Source: Burkholderiaceae bacterium (GTDB lineage Bacteria > Pseudomonadota > Gammaproteobacteria > Burkholderiales > Burkholderiaceae_C). From it: DNA of 44,212 nucleotides. Made by a program: the position numbers and the translations under genes. Position 1 is the stretch's first letter; each line of letters starts with the position of its first letter. Below the pieces are notes generated by a model. That model saw nothing but the letters and a program-made list of their open reading frames with translations, did no database searches and was not told the origin of the DNA. The stretch spans positions 1 to 44,212 of the forward strand of contig JAIRVR010000020.1 in assembly GCA_031253795.1 (NCBI GenBank), in the 5' to 3' direction. This document shows, piece after piece, positions 9,076 to 18,860 of this stretch.

Positions 9076-9166
9076 GCGCCCCCCGGGCCGCGCCGCCTGT
9101 CCGCCGCGCCCGGCCACCCGTCCAGAACGGAGACCGATGTTACAGACGGTGACCTAACATGCGCGC

Positions 9167-9715
9167 ATGCATGCAGAACGCCCCCGATCCCGCGCCAGAA
9201 CAGCGTCCTTGGGCTTCACCACCATCGAGCTGCTGACGGTGCTGGTGATCATTGCCATCCTTGCCGGCATCGCCGCCCCGAGCTTCAGGCCCATGCTTGA
9301 ACGCTGGCGCGTGCGCAATGCCAGCGAAGCCATGGTCAGTGCTGTGTATTACGCGCGCTCCGAAGCCATCAAGCGCGGCGGCAACGTCAAGCTCCAGAAG
9401 ATCGCCAACAACACCGACGGCTGCACGCTCGCGGCCACCAACGAGGACTGGGGCTGCGGCTGGGGTGTCTACAGCACGGATACGGCAGGCACCGCCACCC
9501 TGCTCAAGACCTTCGCCATTCCCGCCAACGTCACGGTCAGCATCAAGGACAACACCGGCAGCATTCCCATCGACCGCTGGGGCACGCTGACGGGTGTCAG
9601 CACCAAGGGCATTGCCATGCTGCCCGCCGGAGGCAGCAACTCCTCGCCCGCCGCCGTAGGCCTTTGCATTGCCGCAGGCGGCCGCATCAAAGTGATCGGA
9701 AACCCTCCATGCTGA
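9167..9715 (+). CDS. GspH/FimT-family pseudopilin (second copy, FimT/FimU-like)
   Basis: This minor type IV pilin-like protein has 182 residues. The prepilin site is G|FTTIELLTVLVIIAILAGIAAPSF with Glu5. Conserved points shared with the preceding gene are ERWRVR, EAxKRG, DGC, EDWGCGWGV, IDRWG and LCIAAGGRI. FimU/FimT-type pseudopilins are thought to lie in the initiating minor-pilin complex with PilV, PilW and PilX. Its stop overlaps the pilV start (ATGCTGA), which indicates coupled translation. The start at 9167 is the only ATG giving a reasonable leader. Confidence 0.88.
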   Translation: MHAERPRSRARTASLGFTTIELLTVLVIIAILAGIAAPSFRPMLERWRVRNASEAMVSAVYYARSEAIKRGGNVKLQKIANNTDGCTLAATNEDWGCGWGVYSTDTAGTATLLKTFAIPANVTVSIKDNTGSIPIDRWGTLTGVSTKGIAMLPAGGSNSSPAAVGLCIAAGGRIKVIGNPPC

Positions 9716-10332
9716 AGCGCAAGTCTCTCCACTCGCAGCAGGGCCTGAGCCTGCTGGAGTCCCTGATCGCCATTCTCGTGATGGCCCTGGGCGTGCTCGG
9801 CATCCTCGGAATGCAGATGCGCACCCTGGCCGACACACAGGCCAGCGTGAACCGCACACAGGCCGTACGCCTGGTCGAGGACCTCAGCGAGCGCATCAAG
9901 ATGAATCCCGACGCTCTGCGCAGCCTGGGCAGCTATGCCTCCGCCTGGAAAACCAGCACGGCATCCACCTGCACCAATTGCTCGCCCAGCGCCCTGGCGG
10001 CGCGCGACATCTACGAGTGGAAGAAGTCCGTGGCCAGCACCCTGCCCCTGGGCGACGCCGCCGTCTTCCTCGCGGCCGACGAAACCGACGACAGCAACCG
10101 CCGCCAGTTGGGCGTCATGATTGCCTGGCGTGCCAACGAGCGCGCCGCCAAGAAAAGCGATGGCAGCGCCGACACCAGCTATTCGGCCCCGCTCGCCCCG
10201 GCCAATACGGGCGACGCCAAAGTCTCCTGCCCCGACGGACTCATCTGCCATCTCCAGTACATACAGCCCGTGGCACGCTGCGTCCCCTTCCTGCAGGGCG
10301 ATGCCACGCAACGCCTGGTGTACTGCCCCTGA
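9709..10332 (+). CDS. pilV: Type IV pilus modification/minor pilin PilV
   Basis: This minor pilin is 207 residues, with a short leader and the site G|LSLLESLIAILVMALGVLGILGMQ, the PilV signature around Glu5. The rest is a globular domain with cysteines in STCTNCSPS and near the C-terminus (KVSCPDGLICHLQ, ARCVPF). The family is known to prime pilus assembly and to carry PilY1 to the tip with PilW and PilX. It overlaps the upstream pseudopilin gene by 7 bases and is followed 9 bases later by pilW. Confidence 0.9.
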   Translation: MLKRKSLHSQQGLSLLESLIAILVMALGVLGILGMQMRTLADTQASVNRTQAVRLVEDLSERIKMNPDALRSLGSYASAWKTSTASTCTNCSPSALAARDIYEWKKSVASTLPLGDAAVFLAADETDDSNRRQLGVMIAWRANERAAKKSDGSADTSYSAPLAPANTGDAKVSCPDGLICHLQYIQPVARCVPFLQGDATQRLVYCP

Positions 10333-10341
10333 TCCGCCGCC

Positions 10342-11202
10342 ATGCAAAGCACACGACCTCCCTTCTCTTCAGCCCCGGGCCGCCAGCATGGCCTGTCGCT
10401 GCTCGAACTCATGGTGGGCATCGCCATCGGCCTGCTCACCATGGCCGTGGCGCTGGGCGCGCTGATGGCCACGCGCGGCATCTCCAGCACGGTCAGCGAA
10501 GCCAGCCTGTTGCAGCAGCAGGGCGCCTATGCCATGCGCGTCATTGGTCAGCAGCTGCGCCAGGCCGGCTCCGTGGAGCTGAACCTGGCCTATGGGCGCA
10601 CGCGTGCCGACCAGACCACCAACCTGCCCCAGCCCATGGAACCCGTGGTCTTCGAGGCCAATAGCAACCGCGACAGCCAGACGCTGGGAGGGGTGGACAG
10701 CCCCAGCTCGTCGGAGTTCAAGCTCAGCACCGGCTACATGAACTACCAGGAGCTGAGCTACACCTCCAGCACGGCCATTTCCTTTTTCCGCAACTGCCTT
10801 GGCGAAGGCGCCAGCGACACCCTGATCCTGAGCCGGTTTGCACTCAAGGATGGAGAGCTGGTCTGCAGCGGCGGCAATACGGCCCAGCCCATCATCTCCA
10901 ACGTCAGCGACTTCACCGTCAGCTACCTGGTCCAGGACAACTCGGGCGTCAAGGCCTCCGCCCCGGAGATCTCCTTCAAGACCGCCGCCCAGGCCTCGAC
11001 GCCCGACGCCAGCACGGGCCTTGCCAACTGGCCCAATGTCTTCGGCGTGCAGGTCTGCCTCGAACTGGCCGGCACCGAGCGCGTGGACACCCAGGACGCC
11101 ACCTATGTCAACTGCGCAGGCAAGGAGGTCAGCCGGGACAACAAGCTGCGCATGGTGTTCCGAAATACCTATCAGATACGCAGCCAGGGCAAGCCCGCTT
11201 AA
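10342..11202 (+). CDS. pilW: Type IV pilus minor pilin PilW
   Basis: This is a 286-residue minor pilin. The prepilin cleavage site is HG|LSLLELMVGIAIGLLTMAVALGALMATRG with Glu5, which is the PilW pattern. A long C-terminal domain carries scattered cysteines, and the size matches the family. It lies between pilV and pilX with very short spacers. The expected role is in the tip/priming complex that starts type IV pilus fibres. Confidence 0.9.
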   Translation: MQSTRPPFSSAPGRQHGLSLLELMVGIAIGLLTMAVALGALMATRGISSTVSEASLLQQQGAYAMRVIGQQLRQAGSVELNLAYGRTRADQTTNLPQPMEPVVFEANSNRDSQTLGGVDSPSSSEFKLSTGYMNYQELSYTSSTAISFFRNCLGEGASDTLILSRFALKDGELVCSGGNTAQPIISNVSDFTVSYLVQDNSGVKASAPEISFKTAAQASTPDASTGLANWPNVFGVQVCLELAGTERVDTQDATYVNCAGKEVSRDNKLRMVFRNTYQIRSQGKPA

Positions 11203-11207
11203 GTTGT

Positions 11208-11984
11208 ATGAACAGCACTCCTTCCACCCAGCGGCGCGAACGGGGCATTGCCCTGTACACCGTGCTCATCATCGTCATCCTGTCCACCTTGCTGGCGCTG
11301 TGGGCTTCGCGCACGGCATGGTTCAGCGAAATCATGGTGGGCAATGACGTGGACTATCAGCGTGCATTCGAGGCGGCCCAGGCCATGCTGCAGGACGCCG
11401 AACAGGACATCCGCGGCGTGCGCCCCGATGGCAGCGCCTGCACGCCTTCCGCGGACAACACCAGTCTGTGCCGCGCGGGGATCCCCGTGTATTTCATCGA
11501 GGAAGAGCAGGACTTCACCAAGGTGCTGACCGCCATGGATGGAGAGCCCACGGGGGCCAAGTGCCTGTATGGCATCTGCCAGAAGCGCTCGGGTGCGCAG
11601 GATTTCTGGAACGACCCCGAAGCCGACCAGAGCAAGAACATCATGACCCTGATGACGGGCAGCAATGCCGCTGGCGCGCCGCGGGCCGCGCGCTATGGCA
11701 CCTATACGGGGGCCATGTCGGGCAGCAAGAGCAACCCCATCCTCGCCATCACGGACGCCGGCAAAGGGGCCTGGTACTGGGTGGAGATGATGCAGTACCA
11801 CAAGAATGCGGCTGGCGCCAACCTGATCAACAACAGCGCCACGACACCCAATGACCGGCAAAGCTGGGACCTGAACCTCAAGCCCTATGTCGTGTACCGG
11901 GTGACCGCCGTGGCACGCGGCCTCAAGCCCAGCACGCAGGTGGTATTGCAGACAACGATAGCGCGCCAGAAGCTGGCGGACTGA
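11208..11984 (+). CDS. pilX: Type IV pilus assembly protein PilX
   Basis: This is a 258-residue minor pilin whose N-terminal helix reads RG|IALYTVLIIVILSTLLALWASRTAWFSEIMVGND. It has no glutamate at position 5, which is the rule in PilX and is not a defect. The segment DYQRAFEAAQAMLQDAEQDIRG is the conserved PilX motif. Its start lies 5 bases after the pilW stop. The protein should act with PilV, PilW and PilY1 at the pilus tip. Confidence 0.9.
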   Translation: MNSTPSTQRRERGIALYTVLIIVILSTLLALWASRTAWFSEIMVGNDVDYQRAFEAAQAMLQDAEQDIRGVRPDGSACTPSADNTSLCRAGIPVYFIEEEQDFTKVLTAMDGEPTGAKCLYGICQKRSGAQDFWNDPEADQSKNIMTLMTGSNAAGAPRAARYGTYTGAMSGSKSNPILAITDAGKGAWYWVEMMQYHKNAAGANLINNSATTPNDRQSWDLNLKPYVVYRVTAVARGLKPSTQVVLQTTIARQKLAD

Positions 11985-12000
11985 ACAGGGAGGTCGCACC

Positions 12001-15000
12001 ATGAAAATCCATACGCACAAAAAGCTTCTGGCCGTCCTCATCGGCTCCATCGGCGCCAGCAGCCCTGCCTGGAGCGATCAGCTGACCCTGGTCCAGTATC
12101 CCGCAGGCACAGCCAACAAAACGCCGGCACCCAACGTCCTCCTGTCCATCGATGACTCGGGCAGTATGAGCAACACCGACGGCACCTCGGTCAAGCGCAT
12201 CGACGCCCTCAAGGCTGCGCTCAAGGATGTGTTCTCCACCGCCAACATCGCCGACGACTCCATTCGCCTGGGCTACCAGTCCATGAACAAGTCGCCCGGC
12301 ATCCCCACCAGCGGAGACCGCGCGCTCAAATCCTTCTCGGGCACCCACCGCACCACCTTCAACACCTGGGTCACCAACATCTCGGAAGGCGGCGGCACCC
12401 CCAGCCACATCATGGTGCGCAACGCGGGCGACTACCTGATGAAGACGGGCCTGGGCAAGGACAACCCCTGGGGAGAAAAGCCCAGTGAAAAGGAAGGCAC
12501 GGTGCTGGAGTGCCGGCGCTCCTACCATGTGTTCATGACCGACGGCGGCTGGAACAGCAATGCCGCCACCACCGACAAGCATGTGGACGGCAACCGGACC
12601 ACCGACGGCTACTACGCCCTGGGCGACGGCAACATCGACGGCGCCAACATGACCCTGCCCGACGGCAAGGTGTACACGGCCAACGGCAACGAAACCAAGA
12701 TCTACTATGACAAGTGGGGCTTCAAGACCGAGAAGAACAGCAAGGGCGCGATCACGACCTATGGCCTGAACACGCTGTCGGACCTGTCGTTCTACTACTG
12801 GGCCACCGACCTGCAGCCAGGTATCCAGAACAAGCTCAGCCCGCTGACCAGCAAGTCCGTTGACGAGACCTTTGGCACGGGCTCCAGCCAGAAAACCATC
12901 ACACCCTACTGGAACCCCAAGAACAACCCTGCCACCTGGCAGCACATGATCACCTACACCATCGGCTTCGGCGCCGTGGCGTCGAACTGGAGCTCGCTGA
13001 CCGATGCGCCGCAATGGGGCGGCGATACCTACAGCGGTGGATTCTCCAGCCTGATCCAGGGCACGACGGTCTGGCCCAGCCCGCTGTGCGCCAACAACAC
13101 GGCCTGCGACGGCGCGAGCAACTACAGCACGCGCGAGAGCTACCGCACGCTGGAGCTGTGGCACATGGCCATCAACGGGCGTGGCAAGTACTTCCCCGCC
13201 AAGAACCAGGATGAGCTGACCAAGGCCTTCCGCGACATCTTCAACACCATCAACGCCGACAACAAGACGCCCATCACCAGCGCCACCAACTCCTCAGCCA
13301 CCAATACGCGCAGCGACAGCGCCGAGTACACGGCGGGTTACGAGGCCACGGGCTGGAAGGGCTATGTGCGCTCCGACACCATCGCCAAGACCACGGGCGA
13401 GCGCAGCGCCAACAGCGGCTGGGGTGTCAAGGACGGCGCCGCCTATCCCAACAACTACATCACCACGGCCGACAAGCTAGACGCACTGAGCGAAGCCGAC
13501 ATCGGCAACCGCCTGGTGCTGAGCTACAACGACACCACCAATGTCGGCGTGTCCTTCGAGTGGGCCACCAACAACAACCTGCTCAGCAGCAACCAGAAGG
13601 CCCTGCTCAATGCCGACACCAAGGGGCAGGACCGGGTCGGCTTCCTGCGCGGCAGCCGCCTGCTGGAAGGCAACACCACGGCCAAGCCCTTCCGCACACG
13701 CACATCACGCCAGGGCGACATCGTCAACTCCCAGGTGTGGTACACGGCCCAGCCCATCAGCAACTTCAGCTACAAGGGCTACACGACCTACGCCAAGTCC
13801 ATGACCAACCGCCTGCCCATGATCTACGTGGGCGGCAACGACGGCATGCTGCACGGCTTCTCCGCGCTGACCGGCCAGGAGCGCATCGCCTATGTGCCCA
13901 AGGGCGTGATCCGCAACCTCTCCGAACTCAGCAAGCCCGCCTACAATCATCTGTACTACGTGGACGGCTCCCCCTTCACCGGTGACGTGGACATGGGCGA
14001 CAGCACCAACACCGACTGGCGCACGGTGCTGGTGGGCACGCTGGGCGCAGGCGGCCGAGGCTATTTCGTGCTGGACGTGTCCAAGCCCGGCAGCCCCGAC
14101 GGCACGTCCACCGGAGCCGTGACCAACAGCTTCACCAAGGCCAACGCTTCCAGCCTGGTGTTGCTCGACAACACGGCCAGCCCCTCGGACAGCGTGGACG
14201 CCAGCACCGTGAACGCCGATATCGGCCACATGTTCGCCGCCCCGGTCACCGACGACAACTCCCCCCACTACACCGACCAGATCGCCCTGATGAACAACGG
14301 ACGCTGGGCCGTGGTCATGGGCAATGGCTACAACAGTGTCAACGAGCGCCCCGTTCTGCTCATCCAGTACCTGAGCGGCTCGGACCGCAGCATCAAGGCC
14401 ATTGCGGCAGCCCAGCGCAACAGCGAGCTGACCACCAATGCCACGGCGGACGCGCGCTCCAACTCCACGGGCAACGGCCTGTCGGCGCCACGCCTGGTGG
14501 ACATCAACGGCGACGGCACGCCCGATGTAGTCTATGCGGGCGACCTCAAGGGCAATCTCTGGAAGTTCGACATCAGCGCGGCCAATGCCAGCAACTGGGG
14601 CGTGGCCCTGGCCGGCCGCCCGCTGCATGTCGCCAAGTACGTGCAAAGCGGATCCAGCACGCTGCAACCCATCACCGTGGCACCGATCACCAAGGTCAAC
14701 AGCCGTGGCGTGCGCGGCATGATGGTGTCCTATGGCACGGGCCGCAGCGTCACGGAGGCCGATCGCACGGACACCACGGTCCAGAGCATTTACTCGGTCA
14801 TCGACAAGACCCAGTACAAAATCGAGAACGGCAAGGTCGTGGTGGACACCGCCAATGGAGATCCTGCGCCCGTGGGCGTGGGCACCGACAATCTGCAGGC
14901 ACAGACCGTCAACAGCACCAGCGTGGCCGGCGCCGGCGTCTACACGGGCCGCACCATGTGGACCGTGAGCCAGAACGATGTCGACTTCACGACGAAGAGC

Positions 15001-15402
15001 GGCTGGTACCTCAACTTCCCCGAGACGGGCGAGCGCCTGCTGCAGCCGCTGTCCTTCTACGACGGCAGCAACATCCTCGAGGTCATCTCCACGGTACCGG
15101 GCTCCGGCGGCAGCGTGGAGGAGGAATCCTGCGCGGCCTCTCCCACGGACACCCGCAAATTCCGCACCTTCCTCAACATCATGGATGGCAAGCGGCCCAG
15201 CGTCAAAATCATCGATCAGAATGGCGACGGCATTTATGGGCAGACAGGCGATGCCGCCGTATCGCGCATCGACGCCGCCACCACCGAAAGCAAATCCTTC
15301 ACCAAGAACACGGAAGTGCGCACGGGCACCGACAAAAAGAAGGATGCCTTCCTGAAAATGCCGGAAACCGCGCTGCGCCCCAGCTGGCGCCAGGTACGAT
15401 GA
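12001..15402 (+). CDS. pilY1: Type IV pilus tip adhesin/assembly factor PilY1
   Basis: This is an 1133-residue secreted protein. A signal peptide (to about residue 25, SPAWS|D) is followed by a von Willebrand A-like region whose metal site DxSxS is D51-S53-S55 (DDSGSMS). The C-terminal half is a PilY1-type beta-propeller with [25 protein letters not shown] and a calcium-loop-like DINGDGTPD at 834-842. In Pseudomonas PilY1, calcium binding in the propeller controls pilus extension and retraction, and the vWA part senses surfaces. A second DQNGDG segment lies near the C-terminus. It follows pilX by 16 bases with a GGGAGG-like site. Confidence 0.93.
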   Translation: MKIHTHKKLLAVLIGSIGASSPAWSDQLTLVQYPAGTANKTPAPNVLLSIDDSGSMSNTDGTSVKRIDALKAALKDVFSTANIADDSIRLGYQSMNKSPGIPTSGDRALKSFSGTHRTTFNTWVTNISEGGGTPSHIMVRNAGDYLMKTGLGKDNPWGEKPSEKEGTVLECRRSYHVFMTDGGWNSNAATTDKHVDGNRTTDGYYALGDGNIDGANMTLPDGKVYTANGNETKIYYDKWGFKTEKNSKGAITTYGLNTLSDLSFYYWATDLQPGIQNKLSPLTSKSVDETFGTGSSQKTITPYWNPKNNPATWQHMITYTIGFGAVASNWSSLTDAPQWGGDTYSGGFSSLIQGTTVWPSPLCANNTACDGASNYSTRESYRTLELWHMAINGRGKYFPAKNQDELTKAFRDIFNTINADNKTPITSATNSSATNTRSDSAEYTAGYEATGWKGYVRSDTIAKTTGERSANSGWGVKDGAAYPNNYITTADKLDALSEADIGNRLVLSYNDTTNVGVSFEWATNNNLLSSNQKALLNADTKGQDRVGFLRGSRLLEGNTTAKPFRTRTSRQGDIVNSQVWYTAQPISNFSYKGYTTYAKSMTNRLPMIYVGGNDGMLHGFSALTGQERIAYVPKGVIRNLSELSKPAYNHLYYVDGSPFTGDVDMGDSTNTDWRTVLVGTLGAGGRGYFVLDVSKPGSPDGTSTGAVTNSFTKANASSLVLLDNTASPSDSVDASTVNADIGHMFAAPVTDDNSPHYTDQIALMNNGRWAVVMGNGYNSVNERPVLLIQYLSGSDRSIKAIAAAQRNSELTTNATADARSNSTGNGLSAPRLVDINGDGTPDVVYAGDLKGNLWKFDISAANASNWGVALAGRPLHVAKYVQSGSSTLQPITVAPITKVNSRGVRGMMVSYGTGRSVTEADRTDTTVQSIYSVIDKTQYKIENGKVVVDTANGDPAPVGVGTDNLQAQTVNSTSVAGAGVYTGRTMWTVSQNDVDFTTKSGWYLNFPETGERLLQPLSFYDGSNILEVISTVPGSGGSVEEESCAASPTDTRKFRTFLNIMDGKRPSVKIIDQNGDGIYGQTGDAAVSRIDAATTESKSFTKNTEVRTGTDKKKDAFLKMPETALRPSWRQVR

Positions 15403-15439
15403 ACCGCACTACCCAGAGCGTGCTATGCAGAGCCAGACC

Positions 15440-15862
15440 ATGAAATACCGCCGTTCCAGGGGCTTTACCCTGATCGAAGCCATGATCGTCGTCGCCGTCC
15501 TCGGACTGCTCGCCGCGATCGCCCTGCCCAGCTACAACGCCTACATGCTGCGCAGCTACCGCTCCGAAGGCAAGGCGGCGTTGCTGCAGGCCGCACAGTG
15601 GATGGAGCGATCCGCCACCGCAACCGGCACCTATCCGCTCAAGGCCGCCTTTCCGACATCGATGGCCAACACGCCTTCGGGCCGGTATGTCCTGACCCTG
15701 GCTTCCGCCGATGGCGCCACCTACACCCTGACCGCCACGGCCCAGACGCCCCAGAAGAAGGACAGCTGTGGTGACCTGACATTGAACCAGGCAGGGGAGC
15801 GCGGCGCCAACAGCAAAAAGCAGGGCGATGCCGGCTATGACCCCGACTGCTGGGCCAAGTAG
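15440..15862 (+). CDS. pilE: Type IV minor pilin PilE
   Basis: This is a small type IV pilin with leader MKYRRSRG and mature start [31 protein letters not shown], Glu5 included. The C-terminal disulfide-loop region has two cysteines (DSCGDL and DPDCWAK). The length, about 140 residues, and the position after pilY1 match the PilE minor pilin of Pseudomonas-type clusters rather than the major pilin. The ATG at 15440 gives the usual short leader; 15425 in the same frame is an alternative, and neither has a strong Shine-Dalgarno sequence. Confidence 0.88.
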   Translation: MKYRRSRGFTLIEAMIVVAVLGLLAAIALPSYNAYMLRSYRSEGKAALLQAAQWMERSATATGTYPLKAAFPTSMANTPSGRYVLTLASADGATYTLTATAQTPQKKDSCGDLTLNQAGERGANSKKQGDAGYDPDCWAK

Positions 15863-15898
15863 GCCGCGGCCATACCCTGCGTTACCATCCCGGGCACC

Positions 15899-17008
15899 AT
15901 GACAAACACCGTGCCCCCCATGCACCAGGCGCTTGGGCTTGCCGCCCAGGCGCTTTTCATTTCCTCCCCCAACCCCCGCGTGGGCTGCGTGCTGATCGGC
16001 TCCGACGGCCGTCTCGTGGGCCAGGGCTTCACCCAGCAGGCCGGCGGACCGCACGCCGAGGTCATGGCCCTGCGCGATGCCCAGGCCCGGGGCCAGGACA
16101 CGCAGGGCGCCACGGCCTATGTGACGCTGGAGCCCTGCTCCCACCACGGGCGCACGGGGCCTTGTTGCGATGCCCTGATCGCTGCGGGCGTGGCCAAGGT
16201 AGTGGGTGCGCTGACGGACCCCAACCCGCTGGTGGCAGGACAGGGCTTTGCCCGGCTGCGCGCCGCCGGCATCGAGGTCGAGGTCGGCCCGGGGGCCACC
16301 GAGTCACGCGAACTCAACATCGGCTTTTTCAGCCGCATGGTGCGAGGCCAGCCGTGGGTTCGGATGAAGGCCGCCAGCTCGCTTGACGGCGTGACCGCCC
16401 TGCACAACGGACAAAGCCAGTGGATCACCTCTGCCGAGGCGCGCGCCGATGGCCACGCCTGGCGCGCGCGGGCCTGCACCATCCTGACCGGAGTGGGCAC
16501 GGTGCTGGAAGACAACCCGCGCCTGAACGTGCGCGAGGTGAGCACACCGCGCCAGCCACGTGTCGCCGTGGTGGACAGCCATCTCGATACGCCCCCGGAC
16601 GCCCTGGTGGTGCAGGCACCGGGAGGCTGCCTCATCTACACCAGCAGCACCGATGCGGCACGCAGCGAGGCGCTGCAGGCGCGCGGAGCCACCGTCATTC
16701 CCATGGCCCATCCCGGCGGCAAGGTCGATCTGGCCGCCATGCTGCGCGACCTGGCAACGCGCGGCACCAACGAGCTGCATGTGGAGGCGGGTTTCAAGCT
16801 CAACGGCTCCCTGCTGCGCGAAGGCCTGGTGGACGAGTTGCTGCTGTACTACGCCCCCCAACTGCTGGGCACGGGCGGCATGGGCATTGCCAACCTCGGC
16901 CCGCTGGACACCCTGTCCCAGGGTCCGTCCCTGGACCTGCACGAGGTACGGCGCATAGGCCCTGACCTGCGCATCCTGGCCCGCATGAGGGGGCGAGCCG
17001 ACTTCTAG
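15899..17008 (+). CDS. ribD: Riboflavin biosynthesis deaminase/reductase RibD
   Basis: This bifunctional enzyme of riboflavin synthesis deaminates and then reduces the pyrimidine intermediate from GTP. The 369-residue protein has an N-terminal CMP/dCMP-deaminase-type zinc domain with HAE and PCSHHGRTGPC (His, two Cys, catalytic Glu). The C-terminal reductase domain includes VRMKAASSLDGVTALHNGQSQWIT and VEAGFKLNGSLL. It starts 36 bases after pilE, with no FMN riboswitch upstream. No other rib gene is next to it. Confidence 0.95.
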   Translation: MTNTVPPMHQALGLAAQALFISSPNPRVGCVLIGSDGRLVGQGFTQQAGGPHAEVMALRDAQARGQDTQGATAYVTLEPCSHHGRTGPCCDALIAAGVAKVVGALTDPNPLVAGQGFARLRAAGIEVEVGPGATESRELNIGFFSRMVRGQPWVRMKAASSLDGVTALHNGQSQWITSAEARADGHAWRARACTILTGVGTVLEDNPRLNVREVSTPRQPRVAVVDSHLDTPPDALVVQAPGGCLIYTSSTDAARSEALQARGATVIPMAHPGGKVDLAAMLRDLATRGTNELHVEAGFKLNGSLLREGLVDELLLYYAPQLLGTGGMGIANLGPLDTLSQGPSLDLHEVRRIGPDLRILARMRGRADF

Positions 17009-17083
17009 ACCGGCTGGGCGCCGGGTCCGTCAGCCGCAGCCGTCCGACACATCTTCATACCGTCTCTGCGCTATACCTCTGCC

Positions 17084-18850
17084 ATGCCCGGCCCCCACCT
17101 GCCCCCCTCCCCTGGTTGGACCCGTCTGCGCACCATTGCGCGCAGGCTCTGCGCCATCGCCCTGCTGCCTGTGCTGCTGGCCGGATGCGCCGCCAGCCTG
17201 CCCACCCAGGTCGAGCGGCCGGTATCCACGGCCTTCGAAGCCCCCCAGGGCACGCCATTGGGCCAATTGCTCCAGCCCGCGGCCACCCGGCCCCAGGCCT
17301 CGGCCTTCACCCTGCTGGCCGGCGCCCAGGCGGCCTATGGCGCACGCCTGGCCCTGGTCGATGGCGCCAGCCAGACGCTGGACCTGCAGTACTACGCCAT
17401 CCATGCCGATGAAAGCACGCAGAGGTTGCTGAGGGGCGTGGTCGATGCCGCGCGGCGCGGCGTGCGCGTGCGTGTTCTGCTCGACGACTTCCACAGCACG
17501 GGAGCCGACGCCCAGGTCATGCGCCTGGCCTTCGTGCCCGGCATAGAAATGCGCATGTTCAATCCGTTGGCCGGTGCGCGCAGCTCGGCACTGGGCCGGG
17601 CCTTCACGCTGCTGACCGACTTCCAGCGCGCACAGCAGCGCATGCACAACAAGCTGTTCATCGCCGACAACGCCATGGGCGTCGTGGGCGGCCGTAACCT
17701 GGGCGATGCCTACTTCGATGCTGCCAGCAGCAGCAACTTCGTGGACCTGGACGTGCTGGCCGCCGGCCCCGTGGTGCGCGACCTGTCGCGCAGCTTCGAC
17801 AGTTACTGGAACAATCCGCGCGCCTACCCCGTGCAGTCGCTGATCAGCCTTGATGAACTGAAACAGCTGCGCGCGCGATTCGCCCAGGAAGACGCGGCAA
17901 GCGAGGACGATGCGGAGCCGCCCTCGCAGGCCGGTGCCAGCCCTGCCCGCGCGCGCAATCCCGTGGTCTGGGACCAGCAGCCCATGGATCTTCGCAAGGC
18001 ACCCTGGGTCTGGGCCTCGGCCGCCGTGCTGGCGGACAAGCCGACCAAGATTCCGCTGGAGCATGAGGAGGCCGGCGACGCCGCGGCGGCCCTCCCTGCG
18101 GATACCCCGCAGACACGCCCCGGAGCCCGCGGCACGCTGGAACTGACCCAGCCGCCGCCGGCCCTGCGCCAGGCAGCGCGCCCCGTGCTGCAGGCCGACT
18201 CGGTGGTCGATGGCCTGCTGGCCCTGGTGCGTACAGCCCAGCAGGACTTGCTCGTGGTCTCCCCGTATTTCGTCCCTGGCCCGGACATGCTCCAGGCGTT
18301 TCGCAGTGCACGCGAGCGCGGCGTGCGCGTGCGCATCCTCACCAACTCCCTGGCCTCCAACGATGCGCCCGCGGCCCACGCAGGCTATGCGCGCCACCGC
18401 AAGACCTTGCTGGCCATGGGCGTGGAACTGCATGAAATGCGCAGCACGCCCGCCGGCCTGCGTTCGGCCCTGCGCTCGGGCAGCACGGGCAGCGGCCCTC
18501 TGGGAGCGCCCGGCGCCTCACGGGCCATGCTGCACTCCAAGCTGCTGGTGGTCGATGGCCGACTCGTTGCCGTGGGCTCCATGAACCTGGACCTGCGCTC
18601 GCAGCTGCAAAACACCGAGATCGCGCTGCTCATCGCCAGCCGCAACTTTGGCCGTCTGGCCACGCAAAGCATTGACGAAGGGCTGGAGGACGGCAGCTGG
18701 CGCGTGGAGCTCGACCAGGACGGCGGCCTGGTCTGGCGGGCATCGGAAGACAGCGGCCGCGCCGACGAAACCAGCGAACCCGACGCCAGCTGGGGCCTGC
18801 GCATGCTCCTCAAGCTCATTGGCCCGCTGGCGCCCGACCACCTGCTCTGA
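17084..18850 (+). CDS. Phospholipase D/cardiolipin synthase-family lipoprotein (ClsC-like)
   Basis: This 588-residue protein has two HKD motifs: H188-K190-D195 (HNKLFIADN, then GGRNLGD) and H484-K486-D491 (HSKLLVVDG, then GSMNLD). This is the catalytic pair of the phospholipase D superfamily. The pattern GGRNLGDxYFDA and the overall layout resemble ClsC/YmdC, which makes cardiolipin from phosphatidylglycerol and phosphatidylethanolamine. The N-terminus carries a lipobox LLAG|C35, so it is probably a lipoprotein. An Ala/Glu/Pro-rich insert of about 90 residues separates the halves. A partner ymdB-like gene is not adjacent. The stop is 10 bases from the convergent dusC stop. Confidence 0.85.
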   Translation: MPGPHLPPSPGWTRLRTIARRLCAIALLPVLLAGCAASLPTQVERPVSTAFEAPQGTPLGQLLQPAATRPQASAFTLLAGAQAAYGARLALVDGASQTLDLQYYAIHADESTQRLLRGVVDAARRGVRVRVLLDDFHSTGADAQVMRLAFVPGIEMRMFNPLAGARSSALGRAFTLLTDFQRAQQRMHNKLFIADNAMGVVGGRNLGDAYFDAASSSNFVDLDVLAAGPVVRDLSRSFDSYWNNPRAYPVQSLISLDELKQLRARFAQEDAASEDDAEPPSQAGASPARARNPVVWDQQPMDLRKAPWVWASAAVLADKPTKIPLEHEEAGDAAAALPADTPQTRPGARGTLELTQPPPALRQAARPVLQADSVVDGLLALVRTAQQDLLVVSPYFVPGPDMLQAFRSARERGVRVRILTNSLASNDAPAAHAGYARHRKTLLAMGVELHEMRSTPAGLRSALRSGSTGSGPLGAPGASRAMLHSKLLVVDGRLVAVGSMNLDLRSQLQNTEIALLIASRNFGRLATQSIDEGLEDGSWRVELDQDGGLVWRASEDSGRADETSEPDASWGLRMLLKLIGPLAPDHLL

Positions 18851-18860
18851 AGCGGCAGGC

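Noticed and set aside
7795..9117. 440-codon minus-strand frame over the secreted protein and first pseudopilin
   Set aside because: The plus-strand pseudopilin has a clear prepilin motif and paralogue; the antisense frame has no recognisable features.
15863..15898. possible FMN riboswitch upstream of ribD
   Set aside because: The 36-base spacer is far too short and lacks the conserved RFN sequence.
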